DNA of 64,000 bases, from assembly GCF_910592395.1 (NCBI RefSeq), contig NC_088319.1, positions 14,570,001-14,634,000 on the forward strand, written 5' to 3'. How positions within the stretch are numbered: the stretch's first letter is position 1; every line of letters begins with the position of its first letter. The notes under the pieces were generated by a model. The model was not told the origin of the DNA. It did not search any database and saw only the letters and a program-made list of their open reading frames with translations. Of this stretch, positions 51,501 through 63,622 are shown piece by piece. Source of the stretch: Lineus longissimus. Lineage: Eukaryota > Nemertea > Pilidiophora > Heteronemertea > Lineidae. The position numbers and the translations under genes were made by a program.

Positions 51501-54500
51501 AGTTGAATGATTGAATGAGGAATTTCAACAGAATTTCTGTCAATGAGATACCTTTCAGGGGTGGTTATAATCGTAATTTCAATTATTACAGGTCTTGGCC
51601 TCGGCACCTTCAATTACCACCAGGATGGGAACCTAGCTAACGAGATGGGAATCCATACGTACCCCCTCTTTGTGTCTGTCAACCAGGGAAAGATCTCTTA
51701 CTTCAGAGGAGACTATTCGGTGCCGTCTCTGCGTTCATTTGTCAGAGGGTTCTTCCCCAAGAATCGGGTAGTCAGGGTGAGTTTTTATCATCCAATCATA
51801 GAGTGATGTGAACTTCATTAAAGCTTACATGCACTTGGTGAAAAAAACATTGAGTCATTTTGTTCTTTTTCCTTACTATGAAGTTATTGTACCTGTAATC
51901 TGGTTGTTGGCTGAAGCAGAGGTTGATGATTTGATTATTCTAAACATCTATTTTAGGTGAATGATGAAAATTACGAAGAATTCCTCCAAGGCTGGTCGGA
52001 CAATAAGATGCGTGCTATCATGTTCGGCCACCAAGATGCCCAGCCGCTCCGCTACCTAGCAGCTGCTCAAAAGTTCCGTGAAAGGATAGCGTTTGCGTAC
52101 GTTAAGCTGGGTTCGCTGTCGAGGGGCATGGAGCGCAAGTTTGGGCTGAGGACGTACAAAGAGACGATACTGATGTTTAATGAGGACACAGGCTCTCCTG
52201 CTGCTGTGGTCTCAGTAAGTATCATTTCATTGACTCCAGGGTCTCCTGTTTCCTTCTACAATCGCCCATTATTGTTTATAGAGCCATTAGCATCATAGTT
52301 GATGCTCAGCTCTTGACTCAATAGTTTAGAATGTGGCAGTGTGACGTCACGTTGCTCTGCTTCTATCCCATTAAGTTTTTCTTGAAATGATCTGGGGTCT
52401 TGCTAGGCTTACCCTCAGGCGGTCATCAAGAAACAGTCTTCCAGGATGTGGTCTTGCACTGACTCAGTAAAACCACATTCACAGACGGCAATATATGTTT
52501 ATTTTCAGATGAGTAAGCTTACCCGCAGCACTATCGATGATCTGCTGCAGTCTAACAAGTACCTCATCCTGCCCAGGTTGTCCTCGCAGGAAATCTTTAG
52601 CGATCTTTGTCCCATCGAGCCAAGCAGGAATCTCAGAAAGTAAGTCATGGTCCTGGGGCCAGATTTTAGTAACATAAAATTCAATCATAGATTAGGATTT
52701 TCTTGAGACTTGATACGTCGTAAGCGTCTAGATATTCGTGGGCACTTTATTTTTGGCAAATAACCTAGGTTACCGTGACTTGTTATGTCTTCATGTCATT
52801 CTCGAGGTCTTATAGCCAGCTCTTCCTAGTTTTTTTTTCTGGTAAAGTTTGATAATTATTTTTGAAATTTTTCAGATTTTGTGTCGTACTTCTTACCAAG
52901 AATGCACCAGAACACATGGCCACACGCACTCGATTCCGGGAGTATGCGAGTAACTTCAGAAACTCATATGGACACTCCTTCAGCCATCAGGTCCAGTTTG
53001 CGTACGTTTATGAGGATACACAGACGGATTTCAAGAAGAAATTGACAAAGCAGAGCGAGAAGAATGACTCATTCTTGGCGGTAATTACCTTGTTGATAAT
53101 ATTTGAACTTGGTCAAATTGAAAGCTCCCAAGCACTATTTTAGCTCTGTGGGGTAGAGGTCAGTTCAACAGCATTCGGTGTCCTCGCCTTCTTGTCTCAT
53201 ATCACAATGACCTATTTTTTGGATAGAATAGCACCAGCTAGATATAAACAGTGCGGATGAAATTCCAGCCGCACCTTATGTTATTGGTTTGAACTTCTTT
53301 GATTTGGGTTTGATGAAGGAATATATTGAAGTATATGGAAATAAAAGGAATATTGGCCTGCTTGCTGTAATATTTGCTGGTACTGATCACAAGATAATCT
53401 ATCCTTTGAAATTTTTCTTGATTGAATTTTTGTCTGATATAATTTCTTCAACAGGTTGTGATCCTTTGGCGTCACAGCTCCAAACACATCGACTACGACT
53501 GGCTTGAAAACGGATGGCCGAAAGACGATCCGGATAAGATACCAAGCACCGAAGCGATGCTTGATCGTACTTTAGAGGGGCTAGTGCGGAATCGGAAGGT
53601 GCTGCAGCTGACAGCAAATCTGCCAGAATTCATCGACGAACACGCAAATATCCTCATTGTAAGGGTCTGGTACAAGATGCTGGACCTTTTGGATAACTCG
53701 TTCTCGATATTCAGATAGTAAGTACCAGTAATCAAAGTCTGGTTGCCATTTCCTGCCTGACAAGCCCATGCTACCAGTTTGATCTCAAAGTTTTCCTCAG
53801 ACTGGTTGCCAACCAGAGCTAAGGAGGCCAGCCTCCCCTGGGATATCTTTAATGAGTCATCATCATCATTATCTAAGGCTTGCTGACAGCACCCCATTAT
53901 CTTTTCCAGCTTTGATCAGGTCACCGTCATCTACGGCTTGCTCACAGTATTTTTTGTCAGTTTCTTTGGATATATCATGCACATGTTGATGGTGATGGAA
54001 GAGAGCAAGATCGAGGATGCAAATGGTGGTCCAAAAAAGAGGAAACCGACAAGTACTAGTAGTAGTACTGCTCCTAGCACTCAAGGTGAAAAGTAAGTGG
54101 CCCTTCCCTAAAGGGATTTCGTGTTTCATGAAGTAATGTCAGATTGGATTTTTTTACCAATCTTTAGTTGAAGCCTTATGATTTATATATTAGTTTCTAC
54201 TTTCCAGTGCCACAATGGAGTTTCTCCAATTTCACATCAATTCTCTTTTCCAGAAAAGACGATGCGACTCTGTTTCTGCGAGAGTTACGCGGGGAGACTT
54301 TTGTGCCTCTCATACAAAAAGCAGCCCCTGGCACACTTTGTCTGTGTATTCTCGTCAGTGAAGAAACAAAGCACAAATTACTACAAAAATTTGCTAAAAT
54401 TGTCTGGCCGTATTCCAGGTGAGTGACTCTCCAGGATGTGATCGATACTGTCAACAGCTGAATTTTTGTGGGTGTTTTATTTTTCCCAATAATTTGTGAA

Positions 54501-55023
54501 AAAAGAAATTGCTAGAACATATTTTCTGATTGGAAAACTGAAATTCTGTAATCTGCCCAAAAATAAGTGCTTGTTGAGAAATTTTTGTGAATTGCAAAAA
54601 TGAATATTCCACCTTTTTTCTTCCAGATATAAAGCCTTGAATTTCTCATTCCTGATGGTGGACCGCTATATCGGTTGGTACAAAAGATTACTGGAGGAAA
54701 CCATAGACTTCAGACGTAATCTAGACGGTATCGTGACACGAAACGTCATCGGAACGGTTGTAGCAATCAACGGGCATCGGAAATATTTCTGCATGTACCA
54801 TGCGAAACATCAAGCAAGGAAACGCAAGAAGGCTCAAGGCCCGTTGAGTGGCTTTATTGGAATGGATGAGACTGATAGTGAGGATGATGGGTTTTCTGTG
54901 CTGCATGAGCCAGAAGTGACACTATTTGAGGAGGACCTGTTGCTTGGACTTGGGGACTGGTTTGACAGGTTATACGAGGGTTCGCTGCAGAGGCTCAGAG
55001 TTGACGAGTGGCCTGTCCTCTAA
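48565..55023 (+). CDS. DNAJC16: DnaJ homolog subfamily C member 16 (ERdj8)
   Basis: Twelve exons: 48565-48728, 50126-50192, 50598-50779, 51260-51393, 51592-51776, 51957-52214, 52509-52639, 52876-53080, 53455-53717, 53910-54092, 54254-54418, 54627-55023, in phase throughout, giving 777 residues (human 782). An N-terminal signal sequence (about 1-25) is followed by a J domain (DLYATLGV onward) with HPD at 56-58. Then comes a thioredoxin-like domain with CMRC (Cys162/Cys165), further thioredoxin-like modules, one transmembrane helix near 533-556 (LLTVFFVSFFGYIMHM) and a C-terminal cytosolic region containing HKLLQKFAKIVWPYSR and ending GSLQRLRVDEWPVL. Human DNAJC16 is an ER membrane J protein reported to affect autophagosome size. 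The J domain and CxxC would lie in the ER lumen, where J domains stimulate Hsp70/BiP. A low-complexity TSTSSST tract lies just after the TM. Confidence 0.96.
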
Positions 55024-55221
55024 CATGAGGCATTTGAGGATGAATTTCAATATTTCTCTTTCCCAGTTTTCAGGGAGCTCAATACTTAGTTACTGGTACT
55101 TAATTTTTTTATTCGTCTCACCCTCTATAAGGTTCAGTAATGTGAGCAGTAGCTATGAGATTGAAAAGCAACATTGCCGTCTATACAGGGAAAATGAAAC
55201 TACGTTATCAAATCAGAACTC

Positions 55222-55227
55222 AATAAA
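55222..55227 (+). terminator. Candidate poly(A) signal of DNAJC16
   Basis: AATAAA 199 bp after the stop codon. A more distal signal at 56499-56504 is an alternative. Confidence 0.4.
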
Positions 55228-55950
55228 ACCAAGCTTATTCCTATTAGAATACTGACTTAGCCCTTGCATTAAGAATCAGGAGTTGGCAAATCATTTGAGA
55301 ATCAGTGTTAAGGGATGAGAAAGTTCAGATTGCTCTCAATAAATCCAAAATGAAACAGTGGTTCCAGAGGTTGTTTTGCAAATTTTCCAACCTGTGAGTA
55401 TTTGACACTTGGTGTCTGACACATCTCTTCAATAACTTGATGCATGTGTGATAATTTTAATATACAATTGTATTTTTTCTTATGTTAATCATGACAAAGT
55501 AACAGCAACCGAACATTGTACATGTATGTACAAGTTAATTAGGAGCCTTGTTTATGAATGCCACCAATTGCATTTTTTTATATGATTTGTATTATATGTA
55601 ACTGGCGTTAACAGTATTAAGTAAATGATAGAAAATAAGTGGCCACCGCTGTCATCAATTAACATTGTGGAAATCTAACCATTCCATAACTAGTATCAAG
55701 AGTGTAGAAAGACATGAATTTTTTTGTATAAATCTAATTTATTCGCATACCCAATATGCAAATAAGTTTCAATGTTGTGACGTCTGTCGTTGTTTGTGTT
55801 CAATCATAATCGTCTTTACACCACTGCCAAAACAGTAAAACTCAAATTCACATGATGTGTTGTTTGAAGCTCTGAAATGCCATTGCAGTACGTCTCAGAA
55901 AATGAATGGGATAAGTTTGATAAAATACTTCATGTTCCTCGATTGGAAAT

Positions 55951-56047
55951 ACAGTAGAACCTCTCTATTAAGGACACCCTAGGGACTGACAAATACTGTC
56001 CTTAATGGGGAGGTGTCCTGATAATTCCAGGGTGGTGTCTGTGTAAC
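55951..56047 (+). repeat. Interspersed AGGACACCTC repeat, copy 2
   Basis: AGAACCTCTCTATTAAGGAC and GTCCTTAATGGGGAGGTGTC form an internal inverted pair. The whole unit matches 43138-43214 in opposite orientation. The internal symmetry suggests a MITE origin. Confidence 0.6.
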
Positions 56048-56534
56048 AAATTGAGGAAAATAGCCTATTTCAGCAAAATAACTTGTTGTTCGACGTCTAG
56101 AAAGAGGTTAAGCATGTGTTTGATCAAATACCTTCAGAAACTTCTTGGCATAATTTATGAGTGTTTACCGTTTGCATGCTATTGCTAGCCTCATTTTGTG
56201 TAGTTCTGCTATCTATAATTTATTTGATTCATAAAGAATTTTGATAGTATTGATAGTGACTGGCCTTGTTTTGGCCACTGTCCGAGTGTTAGTTTTTGAG
56301 TGACAGAGTTTTCTATAAATCGTGTATGAATCCATGCTTGATAGCGCCTATGGACGAGAAGATAAAACAATTATTTTGGGTTCTGTCTATCATTGTCAGC
56401 CGTTAGTGGAAGTTAGCGTATAGATTCCATGGCTCATTTGAGGACAGTTGGACTGTTATGTATATTATGTTCAAACTACTATTTATTTATGGATTTTCAA
56501 TAAATGTATGAACAATAACAAAATATTGATACAT

Positions 56535-56540
56535 TTTATT
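56535..56540 (-). terminator. Candidate poly(A) signal of the M13 peptidase gene
   Basis: AATAAA on the minus strand about 580 bp past the stop codon. Confidence 0.35.
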
Positions 56541-57115
56541 CCTTCAAAGGGTGATCATCCGATTCATAGAAATATACAATAGAAATACGTTATTGACTAA
56601 ATAGGATTTTTAGACAGTGGTTAAAATTTCTACCTAAGACTTTCAGTCGGACTTCTCCAAATCTTTTCTAGAACGAATGCTTTTGTTGGAAATTTCAGAA
56701 TCTGCCTCGAGCACTCATGAGGCAGTCTAAAGAAAGGCTATATGACTAATGAAACATTACTGATTTTCACTTTGCAGCTATGTACACTTACTTAGCTTAC
56801 CTATCAGTACAGTACACCCCATTTTACGAAAAAATGGCACTGAAGAGAAAAGGTGCATAAATTTTGTGGTTTACATCGCAGTCCTTATCATGTGGAAACA
56901 TCCATACAGTGCTTGGTGCTATTCCTTATTTTGCGACCGAGTTCTCCTTCCAAACTTTCCCTTTTCAGTTTCAAGCCAACAATATCCAGTCTTATCATAT
57001 ATTGTTCGGTATTTAGCTATTCACAACTTGGTCAGAGCAAGTTTTTTCTCGCTCTTGGCAAAAAAAGTGTTCATATATTAATCAACAAATATCTTCCTCA
57101 TTGAAGTTTCCTTCA

Positions 57116-60100
57116 TCACCAGACATTGCATTTTATTCTTGGATTCATGGGTGACCTGAGAGGGCAGTTGAAGCTCCGTGCAAATGCTGGAAAGTTGGAA
57201 ACAGTACCAATGATTCTGTATCTGTTTGGAGTGTGCACCCAACTCTGTATTGCCTCGATGTAACTTTCTGGGGTCATATTGCCGCAGTCGTTCTGGAAAA
57301 AACGAATTTTGAAAGGTTCAAGAAGCCCACATTATGACCAATACAACCAATTCAAATCTTACCACAAGAAGATTTGATCAACATAATCCATTCCAACCAT
57401 TCAGAGTTCACAGCTTGATCTAACCCAGCACCTTGGATACCTCATTTTGAACCCCAAATGATCAACACTCAGGTTTTTCTCATCCGTGCTGCACATTTTG
57501 AGCCTAGAATGTAAATTCCTACCTGGGCATAATTAATAAAAAAGATTTGATCCACTGTCATATTTAGTCCTGGGAGTGGTTTTTCCTTTTGACCTCTCTT
57601 CTTAACCCATGTGTGATAAGCCTGCAAATAATGAAATAATGATTAACGTGTTATTGATGGAGATTTCCTTCAAACCGTAATATGCTTAAAGGTGAACTGG
57701 TTACATTCTCATCAAACCCAACTTTATGGAGTCCATCAATATTGGCGATATTGAATTCACCATACCCACCCTATAAGCCTCTTTCAGTCCGCCATTATCC
57801 GCGATATTCTCTCCTTGCGTCCGGATCCCGTTTACCGTCATGTTGACCTCCTTCACCACGTATTTCGAATACTGGTCGATGATACATTGCGCTTTGCGTT
57901 TAAACTTCTCCACGGCGCTCGGCTGCCACCATGGGATGAGGTTGCCATCTTTGTCCGTTTGTCTGCCTTCATCGTCGAACCCATGCGTGATTTCGTGACC
58001 AACTATTGATCCAATTCCCCCATAATTTAAGTACCTGAAAGAGGGAGGTAGCCACATTTGTTTTTCTTGTCATGCAGCCATTCTCCTTCGGCTCAAACAG
58101 CTCTATCTAGGGCAGGCTGCTCAGTAAGTTGGAAGTACAAGTTCGAGATAAGATTCTCAGCAATCTGGAAACTTCTTCTTCTTCTGCATTCAGATTTTCA
58201 TAACCATTATAACCTCAAGTCATGCGCTGCGACAAAATTGCCTGTTTTTTGCAGGTCTTCGGCTGTTCCCCATAGCTTAGTCTTCAGTGACAATCTGGAA
58301 ACTGATTCTCCAACAATACTGGTCTTTTTCAGTGAGAAAATCAACATGGGGCTGGTCACATTTTTCCGGGAATTTTACAGGGTCGACACCTAGACCAAAA
58401 TAGCCAAAGGTCTCTCATTACTACTAGTAATGTTATTTTCACGGCCTAGCTGTTTCACTTACTGCGGGAAGTCCTTCTCAAAGAATGGTGGTTGTAATAT
58501 CCCAGCTGGAAAAACTGCAAGGTAAGAAGCAGATTATAGAAGCAATGAAACTAACCTGTGGCTTGAGGCATGTTGAGAACTTAAAAGAACAGTCTCATCT
58601 TAGAGGGGTTCAATGAAGAAGTGCTTAAAAGAGCAGTCTCACTTAAAGATGTTCAATGAAGAATACTTCTGAAATTGGATTATCAATGGCCTTCTCAAAC
58701 CTAAAAAATGCCTCGAGCTTTGTGGTGTTAAGTGCCATGCAATAGTTAGTCAATAAAATGTGAGATAGCACAATGGCTGTGGTCAAACAGGAAACAACTC
58801 AAGTTGTAGATGAGGTGATTTCTAATGATATTTACTACACTCAGTGAGTCCAACCAACTTGAATGGCATCCTGCGACCATGTGCGTCCCGTTTCTTGAAC
58901 ATTAAGAAATGGTTTTAAATCGGTGAACTAGACTATCTTTACATTTTAGAGAGGGGATTGTTATTGATCTTTTGAACTTTTGTTGCATACTCACTTATTT
59001 GGTTACAAATTGGATGATAGAAGGCGTTCACCATGGCTGGTTGGTTCGTCTGCCATCTGAAAGACAGGGCATCTTTTGTGAATTTAAAGGTAGGCCCTAC
59101 CACTAACTTCTTTTTGGGCTCAGCTGTAGAATCCCTGACAAAGTCCCCCAAATGGTCACCACTGCTAAAAGGTTTTATAGGCAGGTATCTAAGTTTCCCC
59201 AAAAACTGAGTTCGGCAATTTGTTTTGGAGCATGACGATTAGGAAATCCAATTAGGGTGACGCAATGGACTGCCCCGGGAGTCTACCAAAAGACTTCAGA
59301 TATGTAGCAGCAAAACAGATGGAGACTTACTCAGTTTTGTTGAGGACTGTCCGAAGTTTCTTCAGTTTTTCAAAGGTTTTAGCCTTTTTATTCTCCAGTA
59401 CACTGTAAAAGTATTGGCCAGGAATGCAAGTCATCTGGAAAGAATCCATCATTCACTATGCCATATGGTAACTTAACTATCACTAAAAAAACTACTGTTT
59501 TGTTTCAAGTCAGTGTCCTGTTTTCCGATCAATAGCTCTGGTGTAAAATTGGACAGGAGCTGTCATTATTAATAGGCAGAACAAGATCCGTGACAACTTT
59601 GGAAATGCCCGCCAAAAGTCGCGACGACCCCTGGCTGAGTTTACAGTACAAATTGCCCTTGAACAAATACATCGTTAACACCTTCAGCGCCGAAATCCGC
59701 CCTCCCCTTTGAGCGGGTTATCGGAGTCTCATGGACTTCATGAAAGAACTACGCCATCGCCATCTTCAGGGCAAGGTAGAAACTGAAAAGACAAGAAGAG
59801 GTCTTTCCAGTTCCTATCTTGCCCTGAAGATGGCGATGGCGTAGTTCTTTCATGAAGTCCATGAGACTCCGATAACCAGCTCAAAGAGGGGGGGATTTGG
59901 GCCACGTAGAGCTACGTGGTTCGGCGCTGAAGGTGTTAATAACCAGGCCGGCCCGCCCTTTGCCGACCGCTGAGGGGCGGTAAGGCGAGATTTTATTCCA
60001 ATACTAAATGAAGTCAGAGTTCCAACTCGAACGGAAAAGAAAGAAAACCGAAGCGACTCACATGTTTGTATTTTTCATCCAGCGCTGTGTCATTGAGGAT

Positions 60101-63100
60101 GAAATCTGGATAAGCAACCTTTGCAACCGTGGCTTCTGCCTGAAAATAGAGCGCGTAAAAAGCAATGGATTGGGCATTAAGACCTTTATACCTGTAGCTC
60201 ATTCACACTTTGAAACACCGTCCCGTTGTCCCTCTTTCTGAAGAGATTAATCGAAGAAGGCAGAGCCAATGAATGGGGTTTCTGCGCTGCACCCAAAGAG
60301 CTTTTGTCTTCTCTTTAAAGACGAGTATTTGTACATCCGGTTTTGTGTGCTTCGGCTTACATCCCTTCCTTCATAAGTCAAGATTTCGTACAACATCCAA
60401 TATACTTTTTGCCGATATGTTTTAAAGGGGGTCTACAGCTAGGCCAGACTAGGTTGAAGAAAGTCGTCGATAGGAGTCACTCTCATCTTACAGTACATTA
60501 AAACTACGCAAGGGATAAGATTACGGCTGAATCAAACATGACCCAGTCCTCTAATCACTCTAATCATGCATATTCATCTCATGACTACCACCGATTTGAC
60601 TTCTGCCTTAAGCCTCTCTTTAAAGCCATTGGTTGTACACCACGGACGCAGTGGACCGGCCTCGTCCCTCACCCTGAATATAGGACGATTGGTTGGTTAA
60701 AATGTTGTCTATTCGCTATTTTTCCGTTCGTACCTTTTCCATTGCTGCTCGTTTGGTAACGTCATCCATCCATTCATTCTCCGCCAACATCTCCTTAAAA
60801 CTTTCCTTGATATTTGTAATCATCTCCGTGGCCTTATAAACATGATGAAAAAATAAGCAATCTGTTAAAACTAGCACTTTTTTGCGAGCTTAGGTAACTT
60901 TAAAAGATGCTGAGACCTTGATGGGAAACCAGGATGATTACGGTAATGGCGGGAAACCAGCAGGCTCAGACTCATCGGGTCGTAGATAGTTCAGAGAATA
61001 TGATTATTTTCTACGTCTGAAAAACGCCCCCGGAACACACTGTGAAGACTCGAATGCAGGACTGGCCGAGAAGGGAAATGGGCTACTGCCCCGTGAATAA
61101 GTTTGAAATGTCCCAAGATAGGACGTGGGAACAAAGGGTTCTATTACGCGCCTTAATCCTTGAGCTTTTGACGACACCAAAACGTATCCGTCAGTATACA
61201 ATAGAGGTGGACACTTTTTCCAGGGGACATTTTCTACTTCTACACCGGCACTTACATAAACCTTAGCTTCTTCGTCGAACCTCTTTTGGACGTACACCCT
61301 CCCTACTGCGTCACCCATCTCATACGTCACTTGCTTCACGCAGGTTTTCCAGCGGGCCTGTTCAGTTTTAGACCCGTAAACAACCTAAAAAAACGATAAC
61401 AAAATACGACCGCAGAAATCAATTTCAAAAAGGATCTTGCTTGCAATCAAACGACCAAAAATACAGTTTATGTGAACCCTTTCTCCCGTAAAAAAACATT
61501 GAGATAGCTTTCATTCATACCGGTCTATACCGGCGTTGTGCGTTCATCCTTCACAGGTTCACCGCCGGTTCGTTCTTGTCGAGCTTTCGTTCAAAACTCG
61601 GTGGCACTTCCTTGCAATTCTGACATCTTTCTTGTTCGACGATTTTGAAAGAGGATGCCTGGGATTCGGAGTAATCTTCAAAGAGCTGGGTAAACTACCA
61701 AAGAAAGCAATCATACGCACCTGTCTATAGGCATTGCTGATACTTCGATATCTCTTTGGTAAGAAAGCGATGGCGTATTGTATGACACGCCAAGTTAGGT
61801 AATTAACTATCGTTCTGGAATCAAGATTATGAGAGAAGAAAATATGAGACACGAGAAAGTTTAGGAAACCATCACTAAATCGACGACGATAACATTAAGT
61901 TCAGCTGTACATCGGTTAAATAGGCCCTACGACTTATTTTCATACCTGTTCGCGGGTGTCAAGCAAGGATGAATTAACTGCCCGATTTGCCGACAATTTG
62001 AAGATCGGAATCCTTGCCTGACTGAGAGGAAAACGGTGATTGAGTCCCGGTGAGCAAGTTTCATGCTGCTTCAAAACCGCAATATGTTCACGCACAAAAT
62101 CTTAACCAGATTGCTTTATTAACTTTGTTTTCTCATCGTTTGATACCTTTTCGGGGTCCTTTGCATCAGGTCAAAGATTTCACGGTAGTAGCCAGGGACG
62201 GACACTATCACGGGCTCTGAGTCCGGAATTTCTAGATTAACATGTTGAAATATGGTCCTGAGGTAGACAGTCCAATCGATCTGGAAGAGCCGAGATAGCA
62301 AGAAAAGTTTGGTTAACGGGACCCAGTGGAAATAGGAGAGAAGAAAACGCCTAACACTTTTGTTGTCTGTTTTGACAACGCATGTTGGATTAATAAGATC
62401 TTTGGATTAATAAGAAATCTGGTTGGCGGTTACAAAGCCTCTGAAGGTAACAGCGATGCAGTTGTGCTCACCCCTGTAATATTCCTCGTCATCTGTTTGA
62501 GCGTCATCCGATTGTAAAGCTCACTAAAGTCTCTCTTCTTTTCTTCTGGGATCATGATCTGGCAAATGGAAAGGTAACTTTCAGTTCGGTTGCATAAGAC
62601 GTTTAGTTAGGGGAGGTCCATCTATCAAACCCTAAACAATTTGTTTTGTCCTTTCTCATGTGCCTTTGATATTGGCGTGTTTCAGCAACATGGCCAAAAC
62701 GGTTGGTACCCGGTAGAACCATTTAAACGTCCATGTTGGCGTAATTTGGGAAAGGAATGCTTCAACAGAAAAATAGGCACACTTACATTGGCAATGTCGA
62801 CCTCGAAGTCGACCATCTGCTTGATTTGTTGCCTTGCGTCTGTTTCCGTGGCCCCAAGAGCTACTGCAACATCGTATGCGTACTTCTCGTACGCTTGTAA
62901 CATGGTGTCGTTTCGCCCCTTGAGGAAATAGCCACGGGATGGCATACCCAGGTTGGCTTCGTCAAACTTAAACAAACAATTTTGAAAGATTTACTAGTTT
63001 TGCCTTGCCATTGCTTTACAATGTACCAGTAAACAAGGGATTTGCCTCTACCGCGCACTCAGTGCTCAAGGCAGAGACTGAGTGATGCGAACGACAGAAG

Positions 63101-63622
63101 GCGACTCTCCATAGCAGACGAGACCGCGTCCACCACAGAATGTGTGCAGAACCACAACTTAGTCAATTATCAACAACCAGTCGCAGGTCAAACCCAGATT
63201 CTCCATAATTGCTGTCAATGAATCTCTCTTCCATCTCAAGAGAACGCTAGGTTTTAACTTTTGGCAAAATCATCTACCATGTCTTTGTAGGCGGGCAAGA
63301 GCGCTACACCATCTTTGCTGAAAGTCAAAAACCAGAGAGAGAGAGAGTGACGGGAGTGATGTTATTCTTCAATCTAATTCGAGTCACTTCCTAATTTAGA
63401 GCTGGTTTCTTCAACTTACCCGATGTATGTACAGATGTGAGTGTTTCCAATCATGGTCCACCAAATGGGCGAAAAACACTTCAATATTGTACAAACGCAG
63501 CATGACGAATATGGACATCATGTCTAAGTTGTGTTCGGACCACGTTCGGTTCACAACCGGCCAGCCGCCCGTTTTGTCAAGAAACTGCCAGAGCGGCGTG
63601 ATGCCAAGTTTTTCTATTTTTT
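57116..63622 (-). CDS. Neprilysin-like M13 zinc metallopeptidase, 5'-partial
   Basis: Fourteen exons, 5'->3': 63622-63420, 62966-62787, 62558-62472, 62280-62147, 61814-61721, 61384-61256, 60832-60734, 60139-60062, 59434-59331, 59056-58995, 58514-58463, 58034-57770, 57621-57523, 57292-57116, encoding about 587 residues in phase. The zinc site HEITH (57983-57997) and third ligand ENIADNGG are intact, as are the substrate-contact motif [13 protein letters not shown], the C-terminal [10 protein letters not shown] (Arg contacting substrate carboxylates in neprilysin) and the terminal CNVW. Sequence around [10 protein letters not shown] and LPGLNMT resembles neprilysin more than ECE. Family members are type II membrane ectopeptidases that cleave signalling peptides. 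The first codon at 63622 is split from an exon not found in the window, so the cytosolic tail, membrane anchor and first cysteines lie beyond 64000. One oddity: the usual FAQ-x-WC reads YAQNDC. Confidence 0.93.
59679..59935. mobile_element. 257-bp foldback MITE with TTAA target-site duplication
   Basis: The ends are exact inverted copies: CACCTTCAGCGCCGAA at the left and TTCGGCGCTGAAGGTG at the right. They are flanked by TTAA at 59675-59678 and 59936-59939. Inverted similarity continues for about 110 bp (for example CATGGACTTCATGAAAGAAC against its complement), so the element is nearly a full palindrome. The right arm has an extra small palindrome, CCACGTAGAGCTACGTGG. TTAA duplications are typical of piggyBac and Kolobok transposons. 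It lies in the M13 peptidase intron between exons 60139-60062 and 59434-59331. Confidence 0.85.
60633..60687. repeat. Interspersed repeat with GGCCTCGTCCCTCACCCTGA core, copy 3
   Basis: Matches 14717-14770 closely (GCAGTGGAC.GGCCTCG onward) inside an intron of the M13 gene. Confidence 0.6.

Larger units (their letters stand above)
55024..57115. other. Convergent 3' region between DNAJC16 and the M13 peptidase
   Basis: The two genes end toward each other here; the 2.1 kb should be mostly 3'UTR. Candidate AATAAA signals lie at 55222 and 56499 (+) and at 56540-56535 (-), so the transcripts could overlap. A dispersed repeat lies at 55951-56047. No coding frame is supported. Confidence 0.55.
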
